Below, one piece after another: positions 5,799 through 11,731 of a stretch of 11,731 bases of DNA. Every line of letters begins with the position of its first letter. The stretch's first letter is position 1. A program made the position numbers and the translations under genes. Under the pieces are notes generated by a model. It made no database searches and had not been told where the DNA came from. It worked only from the letters and a program-made list of their open reading frames with translations. This stretch comes from Synechococcus sp. UW140 (GTDB lineage Bacteria; Cyanobacteriota; Cyanobacteriia; PCC-6307; Cyanobiaceae), in contig CAMDWF010000041.1 in NCBI GenBank assembly GCA_945878795.1, positions 1 to 11,731 of the forward strand, in the 5' to 3' direction.

Positions 5799-6820
5799 CC
5801 CAGCTGCCAGGCCGCCTCAAGGGCGGCCACCATGCTTTTGGGTCTGGCCACTCCCCGACCGGCGATCCCAAAGGCGGTGCCGTGGTCTGGGGAGGTGCGC
5901 AGAAACGGCAGCCCCAAGGTGGTGTTAACCGCCGCATCGAAGGCCAGGAGCTTCACGGGGATCAGGCCCTGGTCGTGATATAAGGCTAGGTAACCGTCAG
6001 CTGCCGGTTTGCCGCCTTGCCAGGCGGCCGCTGCTTCCAGCCAGCAGGTGTCGGGGGGCAGGGGCCCCTCCAGTCGCGCCTCAGGGTGCTGGTGGCTCCA
6101 GCCGGCCAGACAATCCCGTAGCCAGTCTTCTTCTTCTCGCCCCAGCCGGCCGGCCTCACCGGCATGGGGGTTTAGGCCCGCCACCACCAGATGGGGCCTC
6201 TCGCTGAAGCGCCGGCAGAACCCCAGGAGTCGCTCCAGTTGGGCCCTCACCAGCTCCGGGTTGAGTTGCTGGGGCACCTGGGCCAGGGGGATATGGGTGG
6301 TGGCCAGCAAGGTGTTGAGCCGCCAGCCCCCCATGGGCGAGAGGGCGGTAAACAGCATGGAGGCCCGGGGGACACCGCAGAGCTCGGCCAGCCGTTCGGT
6401 CTGTCCCGGATACTGATGGCCGGCCAGGTGCCAACTTGCTTTGGAGATAGGCGCTGTCACCAGGGCATCCGCGGCACCTTCCAGGACCAATTCGGCGGCC
6501 CGCGTCAGCCACCGAAAGCTGGCCGCGCCCGTCGCCGCGTCGCTGTGGCCGCAACGCACTGCCTCATCCAGGGGCAGGTTCTCGACCTTGAGCTCGGCCG
6601 GGTCGGCCAGGGGAGATGCCCCTTGGCGCTTCAGCTGGATATAGGACTGTTCCAGCCACCGGCGGCAACCCACCAGGGTGATTTCAGCGCCGGGGGGCCG
6701 GGGCCGCGCCAAGGCCTTGAGGGTCACTTCGGCGCCGATGCCGGCGGGATCCCCGAGGGCCAGCACCAATCGGGGTGGATCTACCCTTGAATTGACTTGA
6801 TGGGCAGGGGAGAAATCCAT
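5795..6820 (-). CDS. pdxA: 4-hydroxythreonine-4-phosphate dehydrogenase
   Basis: PdxA oxidises 4-phosphohydroxy-threonine in the DXP-dependent pathway to pyridoxal phosphate; the product condenses with DXP through PdxJ. The 341-residue length is normal. Motifs visible are GDPAGIGAEVTLKAL (23-37), TAPISKAS (122-129), GHQYPGQTE (134-142), THIPL with metal-ligand H176, GLNPHAGE with H219, YHDQGLIPVK with H282, and TLGLPFLRTSPDHGTAFGIAGRG at the C-terminus. A glycine stands where many homologues have aspartate in TAFDIAG. The ATG at 6820 is the only usable start before the GDPAG motif. It shares the bases CATG with the start of a small gene on the other strand, so each gene's promoter must lie inside the other gene's coding sequence. 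Confidence 0.96.
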   Translation of the reverse strand: MDFSPAHQVNSRVDPPRLVLALGDPAGIGAEVTLKALARPRPPGAEITLVGCRRWLEQSYIQLKRQGASPLADPAELKVENLPLDEAVRCGHSDAATGAASFRWLTRAAELVLEGAADALVTAPISKASWHLAGHQYPGQTERLAELCGVPRASMLFTALSPMGGWRLNTLLATTHIPLAQVPQQLNPELVRAQLERLLGFCRRFSERPHLVVAGLNPHAGEAGRLGREEEDWLRDCLAGWSHQHPEARLEGPLPPDTCWLEAAAAWQGGKPAADGYLALYHDQGLIPVKLLAFDAAVNTTLGLPFLRTSPDHGTAFGIAGRGVARPKSMVAALEAAWQLG

Positions 6821-6965
6821 GGTGAAGTCGTTTTTGCTGGCATGTTTGCTGTTGTGGTTAGGGAGGGGCTGTCAGCAGGGTTGGCTTATCGTCCGCTGGG
6901 ACAAGATGGTCGAGGATCTCCAGATACCCATCGACAAGCTTCAACCTAAGCAATACCTCAGATGA
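6819..6965 (+). CDS. 48-residue single-pass membrane peptide, unknown function
   Basis: This short reading frame fills the gap between pdxA and the epimerase gene. The ATG at 6819 follows a strong ribosome site, AGGGGAG (6806-6812), at good spacing. The peptide begins MVKSFLLACLLLWLGRG, a positively started hydrophobic helix (about 4-15), followed by a mixed polar tail (WDKMVEDLQIPIDKLQPKQ) and TGA at 6963-6965. It overlaps the 3' end of the epimerase gene by 8 nt and the pdxA start codon by 2 nt. I do not recognise the family. The case for coding rests on the ribosome site, the protein-like pattern and the exact fit between two genes. A chance frame is still possible. Confidence 0.6.
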   Translation: MVKSFLLACLLLWLGRGCQQGWLIVRWDKMVEDLQIPIDKLQPKQYLR

Positions 6966-7884
6966 GGTTGATGCTGGCGCGGAGTCCTTCCCGATAGGAG
7001 GGGTAGCGCAAGCGGTAGCCCAGGCTGTCGCAGAGCAGCTCGCTGCTGGCACGCCGGTTCTCACTCCAGAAACTGCGGGCCATGGGGCCCATGGTGGGGC
7101 CGACGTCCTGCCAGCGCTGCCAGGGTGGCAGCTTGCAGCCCAGCAAGTGGGCGGCGAAGCCCAGGGTTTCACTGGAGGGGCAGGGCTCCCGGTCCGCCAC
7201 GATCACCGTCTGCGGGCGCTCTGCTGCTGGCATCGCCAGACAGTGCAACAAGGCTCCGACAATGTCATCCACATGCACTCTGGAGAAGACCTGGCCGGGT
7301 TTGTGAATCAGGCGGGCCGTGCCGTTGCGAAGGTTGTCGAAGGGGGACCGCCCCGGCCCGTAGATGGCCGGCAGTCGGAACACCTGGACCGGTAGGCCGC
7401 TGCAGCGCCAGGCTTGTTCGCAGGCCAGCCGGGCCTGGCTGCGCTCCAGTCGGGGCCGCAGGACGCTGTCTTCGCGCACCCAATCGCCGCCGTGGTCGCC
7501 GTATACCCCTGTGGTGGAGAGGTAGCCGACCCATTGCAAAGGCAGGCTTGCCAGGGTGCTGGCCAGGGTCGTGAGCACGGGATCGGCGCCCTGGGGGTCG
7601 GGGGGGATCGTCACCAGAACATGGGTTACCCCTGCCAAGAGCTTCCTCTCGGGAAAGACGCCCGCCGCTGGATCAAAGCGGAGCCAATCGTCGGATTGCT
7701 CCTCTGGTCGGGGGCCATGGCGGTCCGTCAGCAGAACCCGTTCACCGCGATCGCGCAGGGCTTGGGCGAAGCGGCGGCCGCTGTAGCCAGCGCCCAACAC
7801 CAGCCCCTGCAGGGGCGGTCCGCCACCTGGGTTGACAGCCCGATGGCGGTGCAGTACACCTGTATCAGTCCCTGAGGATTCCAC
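6958..7884 (-). CDS. NAD(P)-binding epimerase/dehydratase-like protein, atypical SDR
   Basis: With the GTG at 7884 as start this is a 308-residue extended-SDR-like protein. The dinucleotide-binding motif GAGYSGRR is at about 31-38. STTGVYGD (123-130), FRLPAIYGPGR (169-179) and FSRVHVDDIV (200-209) follow in the order seen in nucleotide-sugar epimerases and in YeeZ-like proteins. The YxxxK catalytic pair is not evident: the expected helix reads RSQARLACEQA. It may therefore bind NAD(P) without classical SDR chemistry; substrate unknown. The GTG at 7884 has AAGGA 11 nt upstream. An upstream ATG at 7977 would add 31 residues with no family character. It converges on the 48-residue peptide gene. 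I recall such a gene after pdxA in other picocyanobacteria. Confidence 0.82.
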   Translation of the reverse strand: MESSGTDTGVLHRHRAVNPGGGPPLQGLVLGAGYSGRRFAQALRDRGERVLLTDRHGPRPEEQSDDWLRFDPAAGVFPERKLLAGVTHVLVTIPPDPQGADPVLTTLASTLASLPLQWVGYLSTTGVYGDHGGDWVREDSVLRPRLERSQARLACEQAWRCSGLPVQVFRLPAIYGPGRSPFDNLRNGTARLIHKPGQVFSRVHVDDIVGALLHCLAMPAAERPQTVIVADREPCPSSETLGFAAHLLGCKLPPWQRWQDVGPTMGPMARSFWSENRRASSELLCDSLGYRLRYPSYREGLRASINLI

Positions 7885-7885
7885 C

Positions 7886-8224
7886 GTGACTGTGTTCCTT
7901 GGTTCCGCTCCGATCTTTACTGCATCCGCGCCTGCCCCCGCCACCGGGGGCGCGGAGGGGCCCGGATCCCCCGCCATTCGCTTCCGCCGTTTGGGCCATC
8001 GGGCTCGGTTGGAGTCTGCCCGCGGTCGCCACGGGGCAGGACAAATACAATCCCGTTACGGGGCGACGGGGGATTTTTGGCAAGACGCCAGTCCCAAGGG
8101 CGTCCCCCTGGTCTTGGCGGCCTTGCTGGTGACAGTCGCCCTGGTGCTGGCACCGGAGCGCCCTGAGGCTCAGGAGGCCATCTGCCAGCGCCATGCGGGC
8201 GTCGAAGCCTGTCGGGTCTGGTGA
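7886..8224 (+). CDS. Small single-TM protein, start unresolved
   Basis: The last 45 or so codons look like a real gene: DFWQDASPKG, one hydrophobic helix (GVPLVLAALLVTVALVLAP, about 8099-8155), then an acidic stretch and a two-Cys tail ending ACRVW at TGA 8222-8224. This resembles small conserved hypothetical membrane proteins I associate with marine Synechococcus, from memory only. Upstream, the frame is open back to GTG at 7886, but residues there are Arg/Gly/Pro-rich and unlike protein. No ATG, GTG or TTG lies in frame between 7892 and the TTG at 8114 inside the helix. A TACAAT at 8046-8051 would place transcription start after the GTG. Either a rare start codon near 8066 is used, or the start has been lost. 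Its 3' end overlaps the HNH gene by 55 bp on the opposite strand. Confidence 0.4.
   Translation: MTVFLGSAPIFTASAPAPATGGAEGPGSPAIRFRRLGHRARLESARGRHGAGQIQSRYGATGDFWQDASPKGVPLVLAALLVTVALVLAPERPEAQEAICQRHAGVEACRVW
8046..8051 (+). promoter_or_regulatory. Candidate -10 element for the small TM protein gene
   Basis: TACAAT, the same hexamer as before efp, lies in an otherwise GC-rich stretch 50 nt before the hydrophobic segment of the small protein. No convincing -35 is seen. If used, the coding start must be downstream of about 8058. Confidence 0.25.
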
Positions 8225-8589
8225 GCGCTGGGGGATGGCTGGGTGGTCGGTCGGACCCACTCCAAGAGCCGAAGGGCCACTTTCATGTCTCCTTCACTCC
8301 AGGCTCTCAAGGCCATGGCCCGGCGTGGGTCGTAGAAGGACTGGCTGCGATACCAGATAAAAACATCCGTATCTCCCTTCCGGCCGTTGCAGGGCAGGCA
8401 GGCCGGCACACAGTTTTCGGTGACGCTGGGCCCGCCCCGACTACGGGGATGCATGTGATCGATCGATTCGGACCGTTGGCCGCAATAGACGCAGCAATGG
8501 TCTGTCAGTTCATGCAGGGATTGGCGCCATCGGCGCACTCGCAGTTTCGGGCAGAGGTCTTCAAGAAACACCCCATCCCTCAGCGGCAT
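8170..8589 (-). CDS. HNH endonuclease family protein
   Basis: This 139-residue protein has a complete zinc-type HNH motif. CVYC (33-36) and CLPCN (64-68) supply the four cysteines, and SIDHMHPRSRGG (42-53) with N59 in TENC and N68 gives the catalytic core. An N-terminal basic helix (LCPKLRVRRWRQSLHE) and a C-terminal FYDPRRAMALRAW segment (85-97) complete it. HNH proteins nick or cut DNA; the target here is unknown. The ATG at 8589 is preferred because it starts directly before the conserved DGVFLEDLCPKL; an upstream GTG/ATG-type extension to 8637 adds 16 residues that look random. The last 18 or so residues are read antisense to the small TM protein gene. It is divergent from the SNF2 gene with 95 nt between the starts. 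Confidence 0.9.
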   Translation of the reverse strand: MPLRDGVFLEDLCPKLRVRRWRQSLHELTDHCCVYCGQRSESIDHMHPRSRGGPSVTENCVPACLPCNGRKGDTDVFIWYRSQSFYDPRRAMALRAWSEGDMKVALRLLEWVRPTTQPSPSAHQTRQASTPAWRWQMAS

Positions 8590-8601
8590 GCCTGCTATGC
8601 G

Positions 8602-8612
8602 GTTCTCAGAAC
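8602..8612. promoter_or_regulatory. Perfect inverted repeat in the HNH/SNF2 divergent spacer
   Basis: GTTCT and AGAAC flank one central C, 13 nt upstream of the HNH start codon. Position between two divergent DNA-processing genes suggests a shared operator. The half-sites are oriented opposite to a GAAC...GTTC LexA box, so no regulator is named. Confidence 0.25.
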
Positions 8613-8684
8613 TTTGGCAGTGCTTTCCCGCTGTCATTGTGTCGGGGACTGCACTTCCATGGCTTGGCCGAGCCGGCGATCCAG

Positions 8685-10277
8685 ATGCGGCTGGGCCCCA
8701 CCGGCTTGATTGAGGTGGTCAGCCCCTTCGATGCGGTCACCCAGGCCCAGCTCCGGGCCCTGCGCCCCAGCGGTCGTTGGCTGCCGGCTCGGGGATGTTG
8801 GGAGTTTCCCCTGGAGGCTGCCGTAGCCCTGGAGAACCAGCTGGCGGGGCGCTTCCCGATCACCGACGAGCTGGCCCAATGGCTGCTCTGGCTGCACCAG
8901 CCCCTGCCACCTTTGCCACCGCACCGCCAGCTGGTGCAGGCCGCCGGTTTGGCGGACTCCCTGGCGGATGGCCGGCGCCTGCTGGGGCACCAACGGCTGG
9001 CGGTGCGCTGGCTGTTGGCACGACGCGGCGCCGTTCTTGCCGATGCCATGGGCCTTGGCAAAACGCTCACGGCCCTGGTGGCGGCCCGCGCCATGGTGCG
9101 GCTGGCCCATTGCCGTCTGGTGGTGCTGGCTCCGGTTGGACTCCATCTGCATTGGCGTCAGGAGGCCGCGGCCCTGGGGCTGCGGTTGGAGTTGCACAGC
9201 TGGGCCCGCATTCCAGCGGCCCTGCCTGGGGCCGGCACGGTGTTGATCGTCGATGAGGCCCATTTCGCCCAGTCCCTGCGGGCCCGGCGGACCCAGGCTT
9301 TTCTGCGCCTGGCGCGCCATCCCCGTCTGCGGGCCCTGTGGTTGCTCACCGGCACCCCGATGAAAAATGGCCGTCCCGTCCAGCTCTTCCCCCTGCTGGC
9401 CGCCATCGGCCATCCCCTCGGCCGTGATCAGCGGGCCTATGAGGAGCGTTATTGCCAAGGCCACTGGCGTGACCAGGGGGGAAGGCGCCTTTGGCAGGCC
9501 CAGGGGGCCAGCCAGCTCGACGAACTCCGCCAGCTGGTGAGGCCCCTGGTGCTGCACCGCACCAAGGCCCAGTGCCTTGATCTGCCCCCCAAGGACCGTC
9601 TTCACCATGACGTCGACCTGGGGGAGCGTGCCGCCAATCGCTTTGATGCCCAGCTACAGGCCGTGGTGCAGGCCTATCGGTTGCGGGCGTCCCGGGGCGA
9701 AGTGCGACGGGATGCCGAGGCCCTGGCGGTGTTTACGGCGATGCGACGCCTTGGCTCCCGGGCCAAGGAAGGGGCCACTATCACCCTGGTGGCCGAGTTG
9801 TTGCGGCGGGGGGAGTCGGTGGTGGTGTTCAGTGCCTTTGTGGCCACGGCCCAGCGGCTCCAAGTCGGCCTTGCCAGCGCCAGCCCCGGGGGGGCGGCCT
9901 TGCTGATCGGCGCCGTGCCGCCGGCGCGGCGCCAGGGCCTGGTCGATGGCTTCCAGGGCGGGGCCCAGGGGTTGTTGGTTGCCACCTTCGGCACCGGTGG
10001 TCTGGGCTTCACCCTGCACCGGGCCCGCAATGTGGTTCTGGTGGAACGTCCCTGGACCCCCGGCGATGCCGAGCAGGCGGAGGATCGCTGTCACCGCCTT
10101 GGCATGGCAGCCAGCCTGAGCTGCCACTGGATGCGGTTGGGGGCCACCGACCGCTTGGTGGATGACTTGATCGAGAGCAAGGCCGAGCGCATCAATGCCT
10201 TGCTGCGCCCTTCCCGGGAGCGGCAGCGCCGTCAAGCGTTCCCGGCTTTGGTGCGCCAGTGGCTTGAGGACTGGTGA
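8685..10277 (+). CDS. SNF2-family DNA-dependent ATPase/helicase, HARP-like N-terminus
   Basis: This 530-residue protein has both RecA lobes of a SNF2 ATPase. Numbered from the ATG at 8685: LLGHQRLAVRWLL (about 99-111), Walker A DAMGLGKT (120-127, K126), DEAH (190-193), LTGTPMKN (221-228), VVVFSAF (379-385), ATFGTGGLGFTL (433-444) and EQAEDRCHRLG (463-473). All motor motifs are intact. The first 60 residues, with GRWLPARGCWEFPLE (W32, W39), recall the HARP domain of SMARCAL1-type annealing helicases, which rewind DNA at stalled forks. No Zn finger or nuclease domain is fused. ATG 8685 is preferred to TTG 8637 because the family-like sequence MRLGPTGLIEVVSPFD begins there. It is divergent from the HNH gene. 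The 3' end overlaps the opposite lipoprotein gene by 86 bp. Confidence 0.93.
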   Translation: MRLGPTGLIEVVSPFDAVTQAQLRALRPSGRWLPARGCWEFPLEAAVALENQLAGRFPITDELAQWLLWLHQPLPPLPPHRQLVQAAGLADSLADGRRLLGHQRLAVRWLLARRGAVLADAMGLGKTLTALVAARAMVRLAHCRLVVLAPVGLHLHWRQEAAALGLRLELHSWARIPAALPGAGTVLIVDEAHFAQSLRARRTQAFLRLARHPRLRALWLLTGTPMKNGRPVQLFPLLAAIGHPLGRDQRAYEERYCQGHWRDQGGRRLWQAQGASQLDELRQLVRPLVLHRTKAQCLDLPPKDRLHHDVDLGERAANRFDAQLQAVVQAYRLRASRGEVRRDAEALAVFTAMRRLGSRAKEGATITLVAELLRRGESVVVFSAFVATAQRLQVGLASASPGGAALLIGAVPPARRQGLVDGFQGGAQGLLVATFGTGGLGFTLHRARNVVLVERPWTPGDAEQAEDRCHRLGMAASLSCHWMRLGATDRLVDDLIESKAERINALLRPSRERQRRQAFPALVRQWLEDW

Positions 10278-10677
10278 GTCCCCCGGGCGTGGCTGGGCAG
10301 TCAGCCAGCCTCAGGGCCAGATCCTGGCGGAGCTGGCGATCCATTTTGCCGGCGGGCAGGGGGCGGGCCAGGGACGCGGCTTTACGGATGTCCTGGCAGG
10401 CGGCGTCATCCTTGTCGGCCAGGGTGTGCAGCAAGAAGCGGTCGTTGAGGGGGCCCGGGTCCTTGGGGAAGGCCGCCACCACAGCATCGCAGCGCCGCAG
10501 GGCTTCTGTTAGATGCTGCATGTCGATCGTCCGCAGACAATCCGACCTGTTGATGCGGCGCTGGGGGAGGGGTTCCTCGGCGCAGGCCGTCAGCAGGGAA
10601 GCGATGACAAGGGCCACCAGGGCGGCAAAGCGTTGGCTCTGGCGGCGCTGCGCTGGCCCGTTGCGACGGCGGTTCAA
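10192..10677 (-). CDS. Lipoprotein, unknown function
   Basis: This 161-residue protein starts with an Arg-rich n-region (MNRRRNGPAQRRQSQRF), a hydrophobic core (FAALVALVIASLL) and the lipobox LTAC with C32, so it should be lipid-anchored in a membrane. The mature part has a helical region (about 45-128) with a repeat-like Cys pattern (C47, C62, C94, C126 approximately) and the motif NDRFLLHTLADKDDAACQDIRKA. The last 30 residues are Pro/Ala/Gly-rich and are antisense to the end of the SNF2 gene. The start is TTG, sharing TTGA with the stop of the upstream gene; no ATG is available before the signal sequence. Tight coupling suggests that the two exported proteins act together. No family recognised. 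Confidence 0.75.
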   Translation of the reverse strand: MNRRRNGPAQRRQSQRFAALVALVIASLLTACAEEPLPQRRINRSDCLRTIDMQHLTEALRRCDAVVAAFPKDPGPLNDRFLLHTLADKDDAACQDIRKAASLARPLPAGKMDRQLRQDLALRLADCPATPGGLTSPQATGAPKPGTLDGAAAPGKGAARH

Positions 10678-11102
10678 CGGGGGTAGGGCATCGCGGCACC
10701 GGGAGTGGCCGCCCCCGCAGGCGCCCCAGGTGCGCCAGTGCTATCAGGGGCACCCACGGCGCCGCCATAAACGCGGCGGTAATAGAGATCTCCCAGGTAC
10801 CGGGAACAGTCGGGGAAGGAGGAGGGGCTATAGACCACGGCCTCGGTGATCAACACGGCGGCCCGCTCCGGGGGTGGCTTGAACACGCCGCTGGTCTGTT
10901 TGATCACGCCGTAGGCAGCGGCCCAGCTGACTTCATGGTTATTGCCATTACCGCGCATGAAGCAATACACCTGGGCTGCTTTGGCGCCTGGGGGTTCGAC
11001 CGCCCGGGCGGGGTTCGTCAGGGTGCCGGTAGCCCCGGCCAAGAGCGCCAGGCCGAGCACGCCTGGAAGCAGGCGGCGGAGTTGGGGGGGGTGGACGCGC
11101 AT
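10674..11102 (-). CDS. Exported protein, DUF6554-like
   Basis: This 142-residue protein has a signal peptide (basic start to about residue 34, cleavage probably after ARA). Its conserved core begins QVYCFMRGNGNNHEVSWAAA (44-63), continues YGVIKQTSGVF (64-74) and AAVLITEAVV (81-90), and ends FPDCSRYLGDLYY (96-108). I associate this pattern with the cyanobacterial family DUF6554, from memory. C47 and C99 could form a disulfide. The last 30 residues are low-complexity Gly/Ala/Pro. ATG 11102 is preferred to the GTG at 11126, which adds eight Pro/His-rich residues. The gene is followed directly by the lipoprotein gene (TTGA overlap). Function unknown; location periplasm or lumen is inferred. Confidence 0.78.
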   Translation of the reverse strand: MRVHPPQLRRLLPGVLGLALLAGATGTLTNPARAVEPPGAKAAQVYCFMRGNGNNHEVSWAAAYGVIKQTSGVFKPPPERAAVLITEAVVYSPSSFPDCSRYLGDLYYRRVYGGAVGAPDSTGAPGAPAGAATPGAAMPYPR

Positions 11103-11152
11103 CGGTGGGGCGGGATGGACCGGCACAAGCTATCCAGCCAGGCCCATCTGTC

Positions 11153-11169
11153 CAGCCACCGGGTGGCTG
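11153..11169 (-). terminator. Hairpin after the AbrB-type gene
   Basis: CAGCCAC and GTGGCTG form a perfect 7-bp stem with a 3-nt loop, 14 nt after the stop of the AbrB-type gene on the minus strand. There is no T-run in that direction. The arms share CAGCCA/TGGCTG with the hairpin at 2414-2428. Confidence 0.4.
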
Positions 11170-11183
11170 CGAATTTCTGGTTT

Positions 11184-11702
11184 CTAGCCGCCCGGGGGCG
11201 CCGCGCCCGCCGGCAGCACCAACCGCACGAGCAGGGGCAGCACCAGCAGCACCGTGATCAAGCGCACCGCATGCAGGGCGGCCACGGCGGCCCCCACGCC
11301 AAACTCGGCCCCCACCAGGCTCATGCCACTGATCCCACCAGGCGCGGCCCCCAGCAAGGCCACCACCGGATCGATGCCCAACAGGCGGCTGCACCACAGA
11401 CCGACCACCACTCCAGTTAGTACCAGGGTCAGGGTGATCAACAGGGCCGGTCTCCACAACACTTTCAATTCGGCTACGGCGGCGCTGGTGAGGCTGGTGC
11501 CGATCACGGTGCCAATCGCGATTTCAAGAATGGTGCGCGTCCCTGTGGGCCACTGGGCCGTTTCAAAACGGCCACTCATGCTCAGCAGGGCCGCTCCGAT
11601 GAGGGCTCCCGCCAGGGGGGCCGCAGGGATGCCCGTCCGCAAGGCCGCCAGTCCTCCGGCAATGCCGGCAAGGCCATACAGCCCAAGCAGCCAGGGAGCC
11701 AT
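11184..11702 (-). CDS. AbrB-family integral membrane protein (single-repeat form)
   Basis: This 172-residue hydrophobic protein matches one repeat of the membrane AbrB family (often mislabelled ammonia monooxygenase or AbrB regulator). Signature segments are TRTILEIAIGTVIGTSL (55-71), GAAPGGISGMSLVGAEFG (118-135) and ALHAVRLITVLLVLPLLVR (142-160). About five to six membrane spans are visible. Full-length members have about 350 residues with two such repeats; this one has a single copy, so it would have to dimerise or pair with another half. It is unrelated to the DNA-binding AbrB. Transport role is assumed for the family but the substrate is unknown. The ATG at 11702 has a weak GGGAG about 20 nt upstream. 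It is the first visible gene of the minus-strand group. Confidence 0.88.
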   Translation of the reverse strand: MAPWLLGLYGLAGIAGGLAALRTGIPAAPLAGALIGAALLSMSGRFETAQWPTGTRTILEIAIGTVIGTSLTSAAVAELKVLWRPALLITLTLVLTGVVVGLWCSRLLGIDPVVALLGAAPGGISGMSLVGAEFGVGAAVAALHAVRLITVLLVLPLLVRLVLPAGAAPPGG

Positions 11703-11731
11703 GGGTTCAGCTAGGCAACGAACTCCCAGTG

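Noticed and set aside
8590..8637. N-terminal extension of the HNH protein to 8637 and of the SNF2 protein to TTG 8637
   Set aside because: The two extensions would overlap each other antisense in the divergent spacer and neither shows family-like residues.

Overview
The window looks like a piece of a GC-rich unicellular picocyanobacterial chromosome (Cyanobium / freshwater or coastal Synechococcus type). The evidence is a CYP38/TLP40-like lumenal cyclophilin, an exosortase-type C-terminal sorting tail of the cyanobacterial PLPLFGAAAAFG...R-rich kind, a single-repeat AbrB membrane protein, and the order thiL - cyclophilin - efp - accB - pdxA - epimerase - HNH, which I recall as typical of the Prochlorococcus/Synechococcus group (from memory, no search was possible).

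Positions 1-2400 are accessory. A HEPN/MNT pair (HI0074/HI0073 type) is followed by a 221-nt spacer with a run of 16 C, a secreted protein with a PEP-CTERM-like tail whose middle is strikingly AT-rich, and a Phd-PIN (VapBC-like) toxin-antitoxin pair with a palindromic candidate operator. The HEPN partner has proline where the catalytic histidine of the Rx4HxY motif should be.

Positions 2413-8600 are conserved housekeeping genes. thiL and the cyclophilin gene are on the minus strand. Divergent from them are efp and accB, 4 nt apart. pdxA converges on accB. A 48-residue membrane peptide gene starts in the same CATG as pdxA on the opposite strand and runs into the 3' end of an atypical SDR epimerase gene. 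A single-TM small protein with an unclear start converges with, and overlaps, an HNH nuclease gene.

Positions 8685-11731 hold a SNF2-family ATPase divergent from the HNH gene, then a minus-strand set: an AbrB-type membrane protein, an exported DUF6554-like protein and a lipoprotein whose start overlaps the stop of the previous gene (TTGA). The lipoprotein and SNF2 genes overlap by 86 bp at their 3' ends.

Gene packing is very tight: the largest clear gene-free stretch is 749-969, and no stretch over 300 nt lacks a gene. No tRNA, rRNA, CRISPR, transposase or riboswitch was recognised. The points most worth checking are the H-to-P HEPN protein, the C16 tract and mosaic gene behind it, the unannotated-size ORF at 6819-6965, and the divergent HNH/SNF2 pair.
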